Shown: positions 7,700 to 15,618, counted from the first letter of the stretch. The stretch: DNA of 64,000 bases from Bradyrhizobium sp. CCBAU 51765 (GCF_015291725.1 NZ_CP030038.1:2717001-2781000), one strand, 5' to 3'. The notes: generated from the letters alone by a model not told the origin. Program-made: numbers and translations.

Positions 7700-9085
7700 T
7701 CACTGATAAGTCGCCACGATATCGGACACGGCGCGCTCGAGCTGGTGCGCAGTCGCGCATTGGCGCACGACCGTGCAAAAGGTCGCGTAGCGCGGCATCT
7801 CGGAATCGCCAAAGCCCCAGGCGAGCCGCCCCTCGGGATTGAGCCAGACCAGTCGCTTGGAGCGATCGGAGATCCGGCGCAAAATGTCGGCGCGCGGGTC
7901 GAGATTGTTGCTGCGGGCATCGCCGAGCACGATCACCGTGGTCTGCGGCGTCAGCGTACTCATGAACTCCTTCTCGAAATCGACCAGCGAAGAACCGTAG
8001 TCCGACGAGCCGAAGCCGACATTGGACATGATCTCGGACATCGCCTCCTCCGGCGACTTCGATTCCAGGATCTCGCTGACCTCGATCAGGTGCGAGGAGA
8101 AGGCGAAGGAGCGGACATCGTCGACCACCTCGTGCAGCGAGTGGATCAGCAGCAGAAAGAAATCGGACACTTGCGCAACGGAGCCCGAGACGTCGCACAG
8201 TGCTACGATCTTCGGACGGTCGCGATGCTTGCGCTTCCATGCCGTAAGGAAGGGCACGCCGCCCCAGGCCGCATTGCGGCGGAGCGTGCGACGGACGTCG
8301 AGATGGCCGCGGCGCTGGCGCTTGCGCGGCTTCGAGTAGCGCTCGCGCAGCCGGCGCGCGATCTGACGGATGAGGGCGCGCATCTCGGTGACCTGGCGCC
8401 GCTCAATGCGGGCAAGCGGCGCATTGCGCAGGATCTCGTTGCGGAGGTTTTCGGCCTCCTCGCGGGCATAGAGTGCAAGCCCCTGAGAGACCGTATCGCG
8501 CACGGCTTCGCGTAAGGCGTCGAGCGCTGCACGTAGACGCTCGGCCTGTGCCGGGTTGGTCGTGGTGAGCCCGTCGAGATCGTCGCGCAGGCGCTGGAGC
8601 CCCATGGCGTCGAGAATGCGGCTGGAGAAGATGCCGCGCTGAGTGGAGTAGCGGATGTCGGACAGGGAGGCCGCCCCGGAGGCACTGGCAATCGCAGCCG
8701 CAATCGTGTTGCGGTCCTGCGACAGCAGCATCTGCGCGAGCGGGCCTAGACCTTCGGGAGACTGACCTTCACCGGCATCGCTGGGAGCGCCGGAGGAGGG
8801 CGGCCGATCTGCGTCCTGCGGAGCGTCGTCGTTGTTGGCCTCGGGCTGGTCCTGCCGCGGCTCCGGCTGACTGAAGAACAGATCAAAGCAGTCACCGAGC
8901 GCGAGCTTCTCGTCCTGCGACTTGGCAAGTGTCAGGAGCAGCGCGTCGCGCAGGACGGCGCGGTCGGAGACGCCGACCTGCGCGACTGCGCGCATCGCAT
9001 CGATGCTTTCGGCAGGCGAGACGTGAACGCCGACACCCCGCGCCGCTCGAAAGAAACGATGGAGGTTCTCGCGCATCGGCGTCAA
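7700..9085 (-). CDS. VWA domain-containing protein, CoxE-like
   Basis: The 461-residue protein has a helical N-terminal part (residues 1-70), an acidic, low-complexity linker (about 75-115), and a C-terminal von Willebrand factor A domain whose metal-site motif reads DVSGSVAQ with later GSSDYGSS and VLGDARSN. This is the CoxE-type partner of MoxR-family AAA ATPases. Its ATG overlaps the stop codon of the upstream MoxR gene by four bases, so the pair is translationally coupled. Such pairs act as a chaperone-like unit that inserts metals into or remodels target enzymes. No CO dehydrogenase or other obvious client is next to it, so the target is unknown. Confidence 0.88.
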   Translation of the reverse strand: MTPMRENLHRFFRAARGVGVHVSPAESIDAMRAVAQVGVSDRAVLRDALLLTLAKSQDEKLALGDCFDLFFSQPEPRQDQPEANNDDAPQDADRPPSSGAPSDAGEGQSPEGLGPLAQMLLSQDRNTIAAAIASASGAASLSDIRYSTQRGIFSSRILDAMGLQRLRDDLDGLTTTNPAQAERLRAALDALREAVRDTVSQGLALYAREEAENLRNEILRNAPLARIERRQVTEMRALIRQIARRLRERYSKPRKRQRRGHLDVRRTLRRNAAWGGVPFLTAWKRKHRDRPKIVALCDVSGSVAQVSDFFLLLIHSLHEVVDDVRSFAFSSHLIEVSEILESKSPEEAMSEIMSNVGFGSSDYGSSLVDFEKEFMSTLTPQTTVIVLGDARSNNLDPRADILRRISDRSKRLVWLNPEGRLAWGFGDSEMPRYATFCTVVRQCATAHQLERAVSDIVATYQ

Positions 9086-10029
9086 CCGAAGACGTTGGAC
9101 CGTGCCGCCTTGGCAATGAAGGTCGTCACCTGCGGCGCCGCTGCCTCTATGTCCGTCTCGTATTTCAGGAGGACGTTGAGTGTGTCCTTGACGATCTCGG
9201 TGTCGAGCTCGGAAGCCTGGAGCAGCACCAGCACGCGCGCCCAGTCGATGGTCTCGCTGACCGACGGCAGCTTCTTCAGATCCAGCGAGCGGATCTCGTG
9301 GATGAAGCCGACCATCTGCCGGCGCAGCGTCTGGGAGATGCCGGGCACGCGGCTTTCGACGATGCGTTCCTCGAGGCGCTGCTCGGGGAAGCCGATATGA
9401 AGATGCAGGCAGCGCCGTTTCAGGGCGTCGCCGAGATCGCGCTCGCTGTTGGAGGTGAGGATCACGGTCGGCGGCGTGATGGCCGACACGGTTCCGAGTT
9501 CGGGGATCGTGACCTGGAAGTCCGAGAGGATTTCCAGCAGCAGCGATTCAAACTCCGCATCCGACTTGTCGATCTCGTCGATCAGGAGCACGCAGCCGCC
9601 CGGCTGCTCCAGTGCCTGGAGCAGGGGACGCGGCTCGACGAACTCCTTGGAGAAGAACACGTCGCCGAAATCGTGGAGCTGATCCAGCGCCGCATGCAGC
9701 GTCTGCGCGCCGCCGAGAACCTCGCCGAGCTTGTCCTTCAGGATCTGCGTATAGAGTAGCTGCTTGGCGTATTTCCACTCATAGAGCGCCTTGGCCTCGT
9801 CGAGGCCCTCGTAGCATTGCAGGCGGATCATCTTCATGCCGCGCCAGGCCGCGATCGCCTTGGCGAGTTCGGTCTTGCCGACGCCCGCGGGGCCCTCGAC
9901 CAGGATCGGCTTCTCGATCTGTTGCGACAAATAGACGGCGGTCGCGATCTGCCGGCTCGCGATATAGCCTTGCGCGGCGAGGCCGCTCTCCACTGCCTCG
10001 ATCGAGGTCGAGGCCTTCTGATCAGCCAC
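9082..10029 (-). CDS. MoxR-family AAA ATPase, CoxD-like
   Basis: The 315-residue AAA+ ATPase carries Walker A EGPAGVGKTELAKAIA, Walker B VLLIDEIDKSD and sensor-1 region VILTSNSERDLGDALKRRC, all standard for MoxR proteins. I prefer the GTG at 10029 because GGGAG lies six bases upstream; a longer frame opens at 10110 with sequence not typical of the family. The gene is followed at once by the CoxE-like VWA gene (ATGA overlap), making the usual MoxR-VWA pair used for enzyme maturation. Confidence 0.88.
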   Translation of the reverse strand: MADQKASTSIEAVESGLAAQGYIASRQIATAVYLSQQIEKPILVEGPAGVGKTELAKAIAAWRGMKMIRLQCYEGLDEAKALYEWKYAKQLLYTQILKDKLGEVLGGAQTLHAALDQLHDFGDVFFSKEFVEPRPLLQALEQPGGCVLLIDEIDKSDAEFESLLLEILSDFQVTIPELGTVSAITPPTVILTSNSERDLGDALKRRCLHLHIGFPEQRLEERIVESRVPGISQTLRRQMVGFIHEIRSLDLKKLPSVSETIDWARVLVLLQASELDTEIVKDTLNVLLKYETDIEAAAPQVTTFIAKAARSNVFG

Positions 10030-10176
10030 GAATGGGCGCTCCCAAAGGTCTTGGTTGAGGCCTGTTCTGCCTGCGTTCCCGGCAAAGAACAAGCCTCGTT
10101 TGGGAGACATCAGACCCGCATGAACGGCGTTTTTTCCGCTTAGCGCAAATAGTTAAGCGGTTCGCCGTTCGCGCGA

Positions 10177-10377
10177 TCAGTGCCGCAGCAGCTCCGGCTT
10201 GCGGATCGTCTGTCTGACCTCGGCGCCGCAATCGGCGCATTCATAGACGAAGTCGATTTTGGCAAGGCTCCAATGCGGCTCGACCTCGCGCACATACATC
10301 GGCAGGAACCCCATGCAGGTAGGGCAATTCACAGGCGCGATCTCGACGTCCTGATGATGCTGAACGTAAGCTGGCAT
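10177..10377 (-). CDS. Small zinc-ribbon-like protein, 66 aa
   Basis: The product contains two CxxC knuckles (NCPTCMG near residue 18 and ECADCGAE near 46) spaced as in a zinc ribbon, with a beta-rich middle. It starts MPAYVQHHQDVEIAPVN. No enzyme domain is attached. It is an orphan gene between the MoxR ATPase and the divergent quinone oxidoreductase. The Cys pattern is seen directly; zinc binding and a role in nucleic-acid or protein binding are inferred. Confidence 0.7.
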   Translation of the reverse strand: MPAYVQHHQDVEIAPVNCPTCMGFLPMYVREVEPHWSLAKIDFVYECADCGAEVRQTIRKPELLRH

Positions 10378-10601
10378 CGCGGCTCTCCTTCGCAGGCGAC
10401 CACCAACCCCCGCGCGAAAGCTACTGCCGGTTGCCCCGGAGCCCTCATCAACTCTTTCGAACAGAGGCGGAACGGCGAGCGTTTGTGGTTCGCTGTGACA
10501 TTCCTGTTACGGATCTGTACTGTATCGGGCGGACCAGATGCCTATTTCGTAGGCCGGTTGGGTTCACTGGATTTCACTGCAACGATAAGGGAGCAACGCC
10601 C

Positions 10602-11576
10602 ATGACGCATGCCATTCGCTTTCACAAGACCGGCGGTCCGGAAGTCCTGGTCTGGGAAGAGGTCAGTGTCGGCAAGCCTGGACCCGGCGAAGCGCGCATC
10701 CGCCACACGGCTGTCGGCCTCAATTTCGTCGACATCTACAACCGTTCGGGTCTCTATCCGGCGCAATTGCCGAGCGGGCTCGGCAGCGAGGCGGCCGGTG
10801 TCGTCGAGGAGGTCGGGCCCGGTGTCACCGATCTGAAGCCGGGTGATCGCGTCGCCTATGGCGCCTCGCCGCTCGGGGCTTATTCCGAGGCGCGGCTGAT
10901 CCCCGCCGACCGGCTGTTGAAATTGCCCGACGGCGTCGACGACAAGACCGCGGCGGCGATGATGCTCAAGGGGCTCACCACGCAATACCTGATCCGGCAG
11001 ACCTATCGGGTGAAGGCCGGCGATACCATCCTGCTTCACGCTGCGGCCGGCGGCGTTGGCCTGATCTTGAGCCAGTGGGCCAAGCATCTCGGCGCGACCG
11101 TGATCGGCACCGTCAGCAACGACGAGAAGGCGAAGCTCGCCAAGGCACATGGCTGCGACCATGTGATCATCTACACGCGGGAAGATTTCGTAAAGCGGGT
11201 CGACGAAATCACCGGCGGCAAGAAGGTGCCGGTGGTCTACGATTCCGTCGGCAAGGACACGTTCCTCAAATCGCTGGATTGCCTCGCGCCGCTCGGTGTC
11301 GCGGCTCTGTTCGGCCAGTCTTCGGGAACCGTCGAGCCGCTCAATCTCGGCCTGCTTGCACAGAAGGGGTCGCTCTACGTCACGCGTCCGACGCTGTTCA
11401 CCTACGCCGCCAAGCGCGAAAATCTGGTCGCGATGGCGAACGAACTGTTCGACGTCGTCAAGTCCGGCGCAGTCAAGATCGAGGTGCACCAGACCTATCT
11501 GCTGAAGGACGCCGCCAAGGCGCATACCGATCTTGCGGCTCGCAAGACCACGGGATCGACCGTTCTTCTGGTCTGA
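10602..11576 (+). CDS. NADPH:quinone oxidoreductase (zinc-independent MDR family)
   Basis: The 324-residue protein is a medium-chain dehydrogenase/reductase of the QOR group: it has the nucleotide-binding segment LLHAAAGGVGLILSQWAK and the N-terminal block VGLNFVDIYNRSGLY, and it lacks the zinc-binding cysteines of alcohol dehydrogenases. It would reduce quinones or enones with NADPH in the cytoplasm. The ATG at 10602 is chosen because AAGGGAG lies just upstream and the family begins there; an earlier frame start adds 57 unrelated residues. It is monocistronic and ends at a strong hairpin. Confidence 0.9.
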   Translation: MTHAIRFHKTGGPEVLVWEEVSVGKPGPGEARIRHTAVGLNFVDIYNRSGLYPAQLPSGLGSEAAGVVEEVGPGVTDLKPGDRVAYGASPLGAYSEARLIPADRLLKLPDGVDDKTAAAMMLKGLTTQYLIRQTYRVKAGDTILLHAAAGGVGLILSQWAKHLGATVIGTVSNDEKAKLAKAHGCDHVIIYTREDFVKRVDEITGGKKVPVVYDSVGKDTFLKSLDCLAPLGVAALFGQSSGTVEPLNLGLLAQKGSLYVTRPTLFTYAAKRENLVAMANELFDVVKSGAVKIEVHQTYLLKDAAKAHTDLAARKTTGSTVLLV

Positions 11577-11595
11577 TGCTCGGCCGGGCCGGGCC

Positions 11596-11623
11596 GTGAC
11601 GCAAGCTGCTTGGCCTGCGTCAC
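11596..11623. terminator. Bidirectional hairpin between convergent genes
   Basis: An eight-base-pair stem (GTGACGCA / TGCGTCAC) lies 19 bases after the quinone oxidoreductase stop and overlaps the last codons of the converging 91-aa gene. There is no long T-run, so this is a probable but weak intrinsic terminator for both strands. Confidence 0.5.
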
Positions 11624-11895
11624 GTCCGCTCGTGCTTGCGCAGATCGCGGGTGTGATCAAGGCGGATTGCCTGGAGGTCGACATCCTCGGGCGCAATCTG
11701 GGGCAGGGCGGCCTCGGTCAGCATGGCCTCGGTTACGTCCTCGACGGCATTCTCCACGATTTCGTGGATGAACGAGATGTTCCGGTATTCACCCGAGGCG
11801 ATGCGGGAGATGACCTCTCGCCTCGTGATTTCGGGATCGACGACCGCCTCGCGGCCCCGCCGCCCATAATCGATCATCACGACGAAGTATTGCAT
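11620..11895 (-). CDS. Conserved hypothetical protein, 91 aa
   Basis: The frame starting MQYFVVMIDYGRRGREAVVDP has AGGA upstream of the ATG at 11895; a longer frame to 11964 lacks a site. The protein continues with EITRREVISRIASGEYRNI, a helical pattern ending in a charged tail. It looks like one of the short rhizobial proteins found near regulators. A TTCCG-N5-CGGAA palindrome sits 46 bases upstream of the start, the same motif found beside the repressor gene at 12006-12614, so this gene may be under that repressor. Function is unknown. Confidence 0.65.
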   Translation of the reverse strand: MQYFVVMIDYGRRGREAVVDPEITRREVISRIASGEYRNISFIHEIVENAVEDVTEAMLTEAALPQIAPEDVDLQAIRLDHTRDLRKHERT

Positions 11896-11940
11896 GAAAC
11901 GATCCTGCCGCGCCCCGTGGTCAGGGACGAGGCAGAGTAT

Positions 11941-11955
11941 TTCCGAAAAACGGAA
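11941..11955. promoter_or_regulatory. Operator-like palindrome TTCCG-AAAAA-CGGAA
   Basis: A perfect five-base inverted repeat with a five-base AT spacer, 46 bases upstream of the 91-aa gene. The same architecture occurs twice in the promoter region of the repressor gene (12653-12667 and 12710-12724), suggesting one DNA-binding protein recognises all three. Confidence 0.5.
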
Positions 11956-11966
11956 CTTTGTCAATC

Positions 11967-11991
11967 GCGATTTCTATAAATCAGAAATCGC
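11967..11991. repeat. Perfect inverted repeat, 9 bp arms, 7 bp loop
   Basis: Arms GCGATTTCT and AGAAATCGC flank ATAAATC. It lies 15 bases beyond the end of the repressor gene (12006) and upstream of the 91-aa gene. It could terminate repressor transcription, though the T-run is missing, or be a further operator. Confidence 0.5.
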
Positions 11992-12005
11992 TGATCGTAT
12001 GGTCT

Positions 12006-12614
12006 TTACTTGCCTTTCTTGCGAGGGCGCGCCGATTTCGCACGCAGCCGCTCAAGCTGCCCCTTGGGCATGGACAGGCAGATCTCACCCACCCAGTCGA
12101 GCTTGACCCCGACGATCGGCTTGGCATTGAAGCTCGTGAGATTGACGACGGAGGGTGATTTTCCCCGCTCGATGGTCTTCAGATAGCGCTCGCCGGTCTT
12201 GAGGCGGACCACCGCCTCTTCGCCGTAGAAGCTCGACAGCGGATGGCGCTGGTCCTTGTAGACCACGATCACGTCGCCGCTCTCGTATTTGGGCAGCATC
12301 GAATCGCCCACGATCTCGAATGCGATGGTCTCTTCCATGATCGGAAAGGGCAATGTGATGTCGCCGAGACCTTCCGGGGGAACCTGTTCATAGTCCGGCT
12401 CGATCACCGCGCCGGCTCCGACGCGGCCCATGATCGGCGCGAGATTGAGCTCAAGATATTCCATGATCGGAATGATCTCCGAGGCCTTCACCAGACGCTC
12501 GCCGCCGAGGATCTCCGAGACCGCGCCGGGCCGCACGCCCATGGCTGCTGCCAGGCCGCCCTTGCTCTTGCCCGTCTTCTCCAGGCCTCGTTCGATCATT
12601 GCAACGTCCAACAT
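12006..12614 (-). CDS. Helix-turn-helix repressor with S24 (LexA/CI-like) peptidase domain
   Basis: The 202-residue protein starts MLDVAMIERGLEKTGKSKGG with GAGGGA upstream. Residues 10-50 form an XRE-type helix-turn-helix (GLAAAMGVRPGAVSEIL). The C-terminal half is a S24 domain: possible cleavage site in GRVGAGAV near residue 67, serine in VGDSMLPKY (Ser105) and lysine in RYLKTIERG (Lys146). These are the residues needed for RecA-stimulated self-cleavage, so the repressor may respond to DNA damage. Two TTCCG-N5-CGGAA-like sites lie in the region between it and the divergent GcrA-like gene, which fits autoregulation. It could derive from a phage, but no phage genes are near. Confidence 0.85.
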   Translation of the reverse strand: MLDVAMIERGLEKTGKSKGGLAAAMGVRPGAVSEILGGERLVKASEIIPIMEYLELNLAPIMGRVGAGAVIEPDYEQVPPEGLGDITLPFPIMEETIAFEIVGDSMLPKYESGDVIVVYKDQRHPLSSFYGEEAVVRLKTGERYLKTIERGKSPSVVNLTSFNAKPIVGVKLDWVGEICLSMPKGQLERLRAKSARPRKKGK

Positions 12615-12652
12615 GGTGATTCCCTCGATTGCGCGCCGTCTCGCCTCTTGTA

Positions 12653-12667
12653 ATCCGAAATTCGGAA
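12653..12667. promoter_or_regulatory. Operator-like palindrome TCCG-AAATT-CGGA
   Basis: An inverted repeat of the form (A)TCCG-N5-CGGA(A), 39 bases upstream of the repressor start. It matches the 11941 site in arm sequence and spacer length and is placed for autorepression. Confidence 0.55.
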
Positions 12668-12698
12668 TTGATGCAATTATGAATATCAGAAATATCGC

Positions 12699-12704
12699 TT
12701 GACA
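12699..12704 (+). promoter_or_regulatory. Possible -35 element (TTGACA) for the GcrA-like gene
   Basis: A perfect TTGACA lies 75 bases before the GcrA-like ATG. The matching -10 position overlaps the operator-like palindrome at 12710-12724; no good TATAAT is seen. The overlap suggests that a repressor bound there would block this promoter. Confidence 0.4.
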
Positions 12705-12709
12705 CCGTA

Positions 12710-12724
12710 TTCGGAATAACGGAA
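12710..12724. promoter_or_regulatory. Operator-like site TTCGG-AATAA-CGGAA
   Basis: The third copy of the TTCCG-N5-CGGAA motif with one mismatch in the left arm. It sits directly after TTGACA and 54 bases before the GcrA-like gene, a typical position for repression. Confidence 0.5.
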
Positions 12725-12778
12725 TGTGTGTGCCGCTTCCCGGTCGCATGATCGGAAGGCTCATCACAGGACAGCATC

Positions 12779-13312
12779 ATGGAACCGAGCCAATGGCCGT
12801 CGGAGCACTCCGACGCGCTTCGCGACTATTTTCTCAAAGGCATGTCTTACGCGGAGATCGGAAGACAGATTAACGCAAGGTTTGGAACGGCTTATACGCG
12901 CAGCGCGGTGGTCGGCCGCGCCAAGCGGCTCGGGCTCGTCGTGCCGGAATGGATGACGAGCCCGTCGATCGTGCCAACTTTGCCGGGCGAGCCCAGTCTC
13001 ATTTCGCCGCGCCGGTCGGCGTTGCCGAACCTGAACCTGCCGCCGAAGTCCGCAATGAAGCCTGCGGCGCGGGTGAAGTTGCGTTGTGTCGGCGTCCAGC
13101 CGCGCCTGGTCCAACTGGTCGAACTCGAGCCGGCCGACTGCCGCTATCCCTATGGTGGCGACAAGGACGGGGAGGACATCACCTTCTGCGGCCACCCGCG
13201 CCAGCCGGGCTCCAGCTACTGCGCGCCACATGCCCGCCTGGCGCGCCGTTCCGAGGCTGCGTCGGGCCGTGCCGCGGGCCCCGTCGTGCTGAAGCTGGTC
13301 TCGGCCGCCTGA
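12779..13312 (+). CDS. GcrA-family cell-cycle regulator homologue
   Basis: The 177-residue protein has the GcrA layout: an N-terminal helix-turn-helix region (LRDYFLKGMSYAEIGRQIN, then TRSAVVGRAKRLGL) and a C-terminal Cys/His segment (CRYPYGG, FCGHPRQPGSSYCAPH) that binds sigma70 domain 2 in Caulobacter. The middle is a variable Pro-rich linker. It is probably a paralogue rather than the master gcrA because it is divergent from a CI/LexA-like repressor with shared operators. Such extra copies occur in alphaproteobacterial chromosomes and phages. It would bind methylated GANTC promoters, by homology only. Confidence 0.8.
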   Translation: MEPSQWPSEHSDALRDYFLKGMSYAEIGRQINARFGTAYTRSAVVGRAKRLGLVVPEWMTSPSIVPTLPGEPSLISPRRSALPNLNLPPKSAMKPAARVKLRCVGVQPRLVQLVELEPADCRYPYGGDKDGEDITFCGHPRQPGSSYCAPHARLARRSEAASGRAAGPVVLKLVSAA

Positions 13313-13358
13313 AGCGGCAGCCGTCCGTTCAATCGTCAGTCTTGCAAGGAGTATCCGA

Positions 13359-13934
13359 GTGGCTCGTGCCCGACGTAACAAGTCCTACAAATTGGCGCAG
13401 ATCTACGACCGGCGGTCGCGGGAGGTGCCGTTCAATGCGGAGGTGGCGGAGGTGGAGGTCGACAATCCGCTCGCGCTCGATTCAGGCGAGAAGATCCTGG
13501 CCATCCGCTCGATCCGCAACGATCCGCTCGGCCGGCTGCACGCACACCACCAGATCGACGAGGCGCAATACCGGGGCGGGCGCGCCTTCCAGGACGATTG
13601 GGAGCGGGCGGAGCGGGGCCCTCAGGCGGTGGATACGACACGCGAATATGTCGATGGTACAGCCACGCGCGAGCCGGTCACCGAGAGCCAGCGACAGGCG
13701 GTGCTGCGGCTGAACCGGGTCGAGCGCGAGCTCGGCACCGATGGCGCCGCCCTGGTGCACGACGTGCTGGTGCTGGGTCTGACGATGGATCAGATCGGGC
13801 AGCGTCGGGCCGTCCGGACGCAGCGCTGGAGCGATTATTTCGGGCGGCGCTTTCGCGAATGCCTGGATCGGCTGGCGCTGGTCTATGGCTTCGCGACTGA
13901 GGCCGGGACACAGCGTGCGGACCGGCGCAGATGA
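13359..13934 (+). CDS. Conserved hypothetical protein, 191 aa, downstream of the GcrA-like gene
   Basis: The gene starts at a GTG (13359) with AAGGAG seven bases upstream, 46 bases after the GcrA-like gene, so the two are probably one transcript. The protein has a basic N-terminus (ARARRNKSYKLAQIYDRR), a block IRNDPLGRLHAHHQIDEAQ, and a C-terminal helical region with LTMDQIGQRRAVRTQRW that looks like a helix-turn-helix. It resembles small proteins of DUF6456 type (SPLxxLxxxGxI motif), but I am not sure. A DNA-binding role linked to GcrA or the repressor is an inference from position. Confidence 0.7.
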   Translation: MARARRNKSYKLAQIYDRRSREVPFNAEVAEVEVDNPLALDSGEKILAIRSIRNDPLGRLHAHHQIDEAQYRGGRAFQDDWERAERGPQAVDTTREYVDGTATREPVTESQRQAVLRLNRVERELGTDGAALVHDVLVLGLTMDQIGQRRAVRTQRWSDYFGRRFRECLDRLALVYGFATEAGTQRADRRR

Positions 13935-13938
13935 TTGC

Positions 13939-13970
13939 GGCACGCCTGTGGCATCGGCCGCAGGCGTGCC
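13939..13970. terminator. Hairpin between convergent genes
   Basis: Ten-base-pair GC-rich stem (GGCACGCCTG / CAGGCGTGCC) with a 12-base loop, lying in the 45-base gap between two convergent genes. There is no T-run; likely a bidirectional terminator. Confidence 0.5.
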
Positions 13971-13979
13971 GGCCTGCCG

Positions 13980-14336
13980 CTACGGATGAGGTACAATCCG
14001 GTAAGGCGTCGTGTAGGGCTCGACGCGAAGCGAGGCGTTGGCCAAAAGCCCGATCTTGGCGGTCGGCGCCTGCTGCAGTTCGCCGTTCGGGCCACGGTGC
14101 ACGCTGTATTGCCAGACAGTGAGGTCGCCCTTCTGTGCCAGCGCGTGTGCAACGGCGCTGGCATCATTGCCGCCGAGCGCCTGAAGCTCCTCTTGCGACA
14201 ATCCGACGACGATTTCGTCCTTGATGGTGACGATCTTGAACAGGTTCATCCTGGTCTCCTGCGCCCATGCGCCTTGTATCGAGAAGGTGAGAAGCGCGAC
14301 CGCGGTGCCCTTGATGAGATCGCAGCGAGAAAGCAT
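13980..14336 (-). CDS. Secreted hypothetical protein, 118 aa
   Basis: The ATG at 14336 has AAAGGA six bases upstream, and the product begins with a clear signal peptide (MLSRCDLIKGTAVALLTFSIQGAWA, cleavage probably after GAWA). The mature part is about 92 residues with no Cys pairs and includes a helix SQEELQALGGNDASAVAHAL and a beta-rich end. It is likely periplasmic. I do not recognise the family. Confidence 0.65.
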   Translation of the reverse strand: MLSRCDLIKGTAVALLTFSIQGAWAQETRMNLFKIVTIKDEIVVGLSQEELQALGGNDASAVAHALAQKGDLTVWQYSVHRGPNGELQQAPTAKIGLLANASLRVEPYTTPYRIVPHP

Positions 14337-14958
14337 GCCGTTGTCCTTTGGTGCTGACGCGCGCCCAAATCGATGAGTCTTCAGCCATGGCGCCCGTATC
14401 TGCGTGGCCGTGCCGCAACGGCTTGGTCGCTCGCTCGCGGGCGACGGTTCACGGCGGAGTTGCACCCGGACCGACGGTTCCGGCTGCGAACTGTCGCGTC
14501 AAGACCAGGACCGGCTGCAAGATCGACCTCTCATGCCGGAGATACAACCGCCGAAGTCGGGCTCAACAATACAATTACGTGTGCATGCTGAAGCAGCGCC
14601 AATTCGTGCGCACGATGTGAATTCACATCGGAAACAAGCTGAAACGTTGTGCGGATTGATCGCGATCAGGGCTGTGTGCGTGATTGATGCAACTTCTTGA
14701 CGCAGGTGGGTGACGGCGGTCGATATTCCTGTTATCCGGAAATCGCGGTGAGGCGATGCAGACGAAGCGTCGCTACACCCACGGTTGGGCTTGCCGGATG
14801 GGTTGTTCCTTGGCATAGTTACAACCGAGCGGCCATCGTTCGAATGCAGTTCAGTGTGTGAACTCGGCGGTCCCCGGCCGCGGCTCGTCGCGATTGGTTC
14901 TGGTGCGGCGTTCGGTTCTTGGCGGATCACGAGGGCCGGTGCTTGTCATAGGTGCGAG
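14337..14958. other. Gene-free region of about 620 bases containing a long perfect palindrome
   Basis: No frame here has both a ribosome site and protein-like composition. The notable item is an 18-bp perfect palindrome at 14613-14630. The sequence around 14560-14700 is AT-richer than its surroundings and has short repeats of GAAAC (14630, 14640), as in a regulated promoter, but the nearest downstream gene on the plus strand starts only at 14959. A small RNA or an unannotated short gene could start here. Confidence 0.4.
14613..14630. promoter_or_regulatory. 18-bp perfect palindrome CGATGTGAATTCACATCG
   Basis: Perfect dyad symmetry with no spacer. The half-site TGTGAA is like part of CRP/GntR-type sites, but the spacing differs from CRP. 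Function is inferred only; it is the most symmetrical sequence I noticed in the region. Confidence 0.5.
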
Positions 14959-15144
14959 ATGAAAAACCTCGATTTCGCGGCTGAGTTGCATCTCAAGCTC
15001 GGTGTGCCTGCAAGCAGCACTGTCGAAAGTCTACGCCTTCTCCGCGCGTTCCTGAAGCTCGCGCCTCGACAGCGTTTCGAAGTGATCAAGCTGGTCGAAG
15101 ATCTCGCCGCGGAAGAAGCTTTTCCCGAGCACCCCTTGTCCTAA
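14959..15144 (+). CDS. Small hypothetical protein, 61 aa
   Basis: The frame starts MKNLDFAAELHLKLGVPAS with a weak AGGTG site. It is almost all helical (SLRLLRAFLKLAPRQRFEVIKLVEDLAAEE). The pattern RQRFEVIKLVEDL is similar to small rhizobial proteins of unknown function. The upstream extension of the open frame to 14785 does not look coding. Confidence 0.55.
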   Translation: MKNLDFAAELHLKLGVPASSTVESLRLLRAFLKLAPRQRFEVIKLVEDLAAEEAFPEHPLS

Positions 15145-15276
15145 CGTCCGGCCCTGTGCCGTTCCCTTCCTTTTTCTGCCTGGGCCGCCGCGCCGGCGTC
15201 GTTCCCCCGAGGCTGGCCGCTGGAAGGTGGTCGGGCAAGTGTGGTATTCAGTTGAAGAAAAGGGAGGAGTGCGACC

Positions 15277-15618
15277 ATGATCGAACCGAAGCTCGAAGTT
15301 CCGGCCGAACTGCGCGACCTGGCTGAGAAGACGATTGACCAGGCGGAAAAGGCATTCGGCATGTTTTTTGACGCCGCCACCAAGTCGATGTCATCCGTTC
15401 CGGGCGCGGGGACGGAGGTGTCGAAGCAGGCGCTGGCTTTCACCGAGCAGAATATGAAGTCGGCGTTCGAGCATGCACGCAAGCTGGTGCATGCCACCGA
15501 TCTTCAGGAAGCGATGCGAATCCAGTCGGATTTCCTGCGCAGTCAGTTCACCAGCGCCGGAGATCACATGCGCGAGATGACCGGCACTCTCATGCAACAA
15601 GGCAAGGGCAAGTCCTGA
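15277..15618 (+). CDS. Phasin family protein
   Basis: This 113-residue protein is a long amphipathic helix with the phasin pattern (ELRDLAEKTIDQAEKAFGMF, then KQALAFTEQNMKSAFEHARKL). Phasins coat polyhydroxyalkanoate granules, and a PHA synthase gene is present at 55.1 kb in this window. The start has a strong GGGAGGAG site. It is monocistronic and followed by a hairpin terminator at 15748-15772. Confidence 0.85.
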   Translation: MIEPKLEVPAELRDLAEKTIDQAEKAFGMFFDAATKSMSSVPGAGTEVSKQALAFTEQNMKSAFEHARKLVHATDLQEAMRIQSDFLRSQFTSAGDHMREMTGTLMQQGKGKS

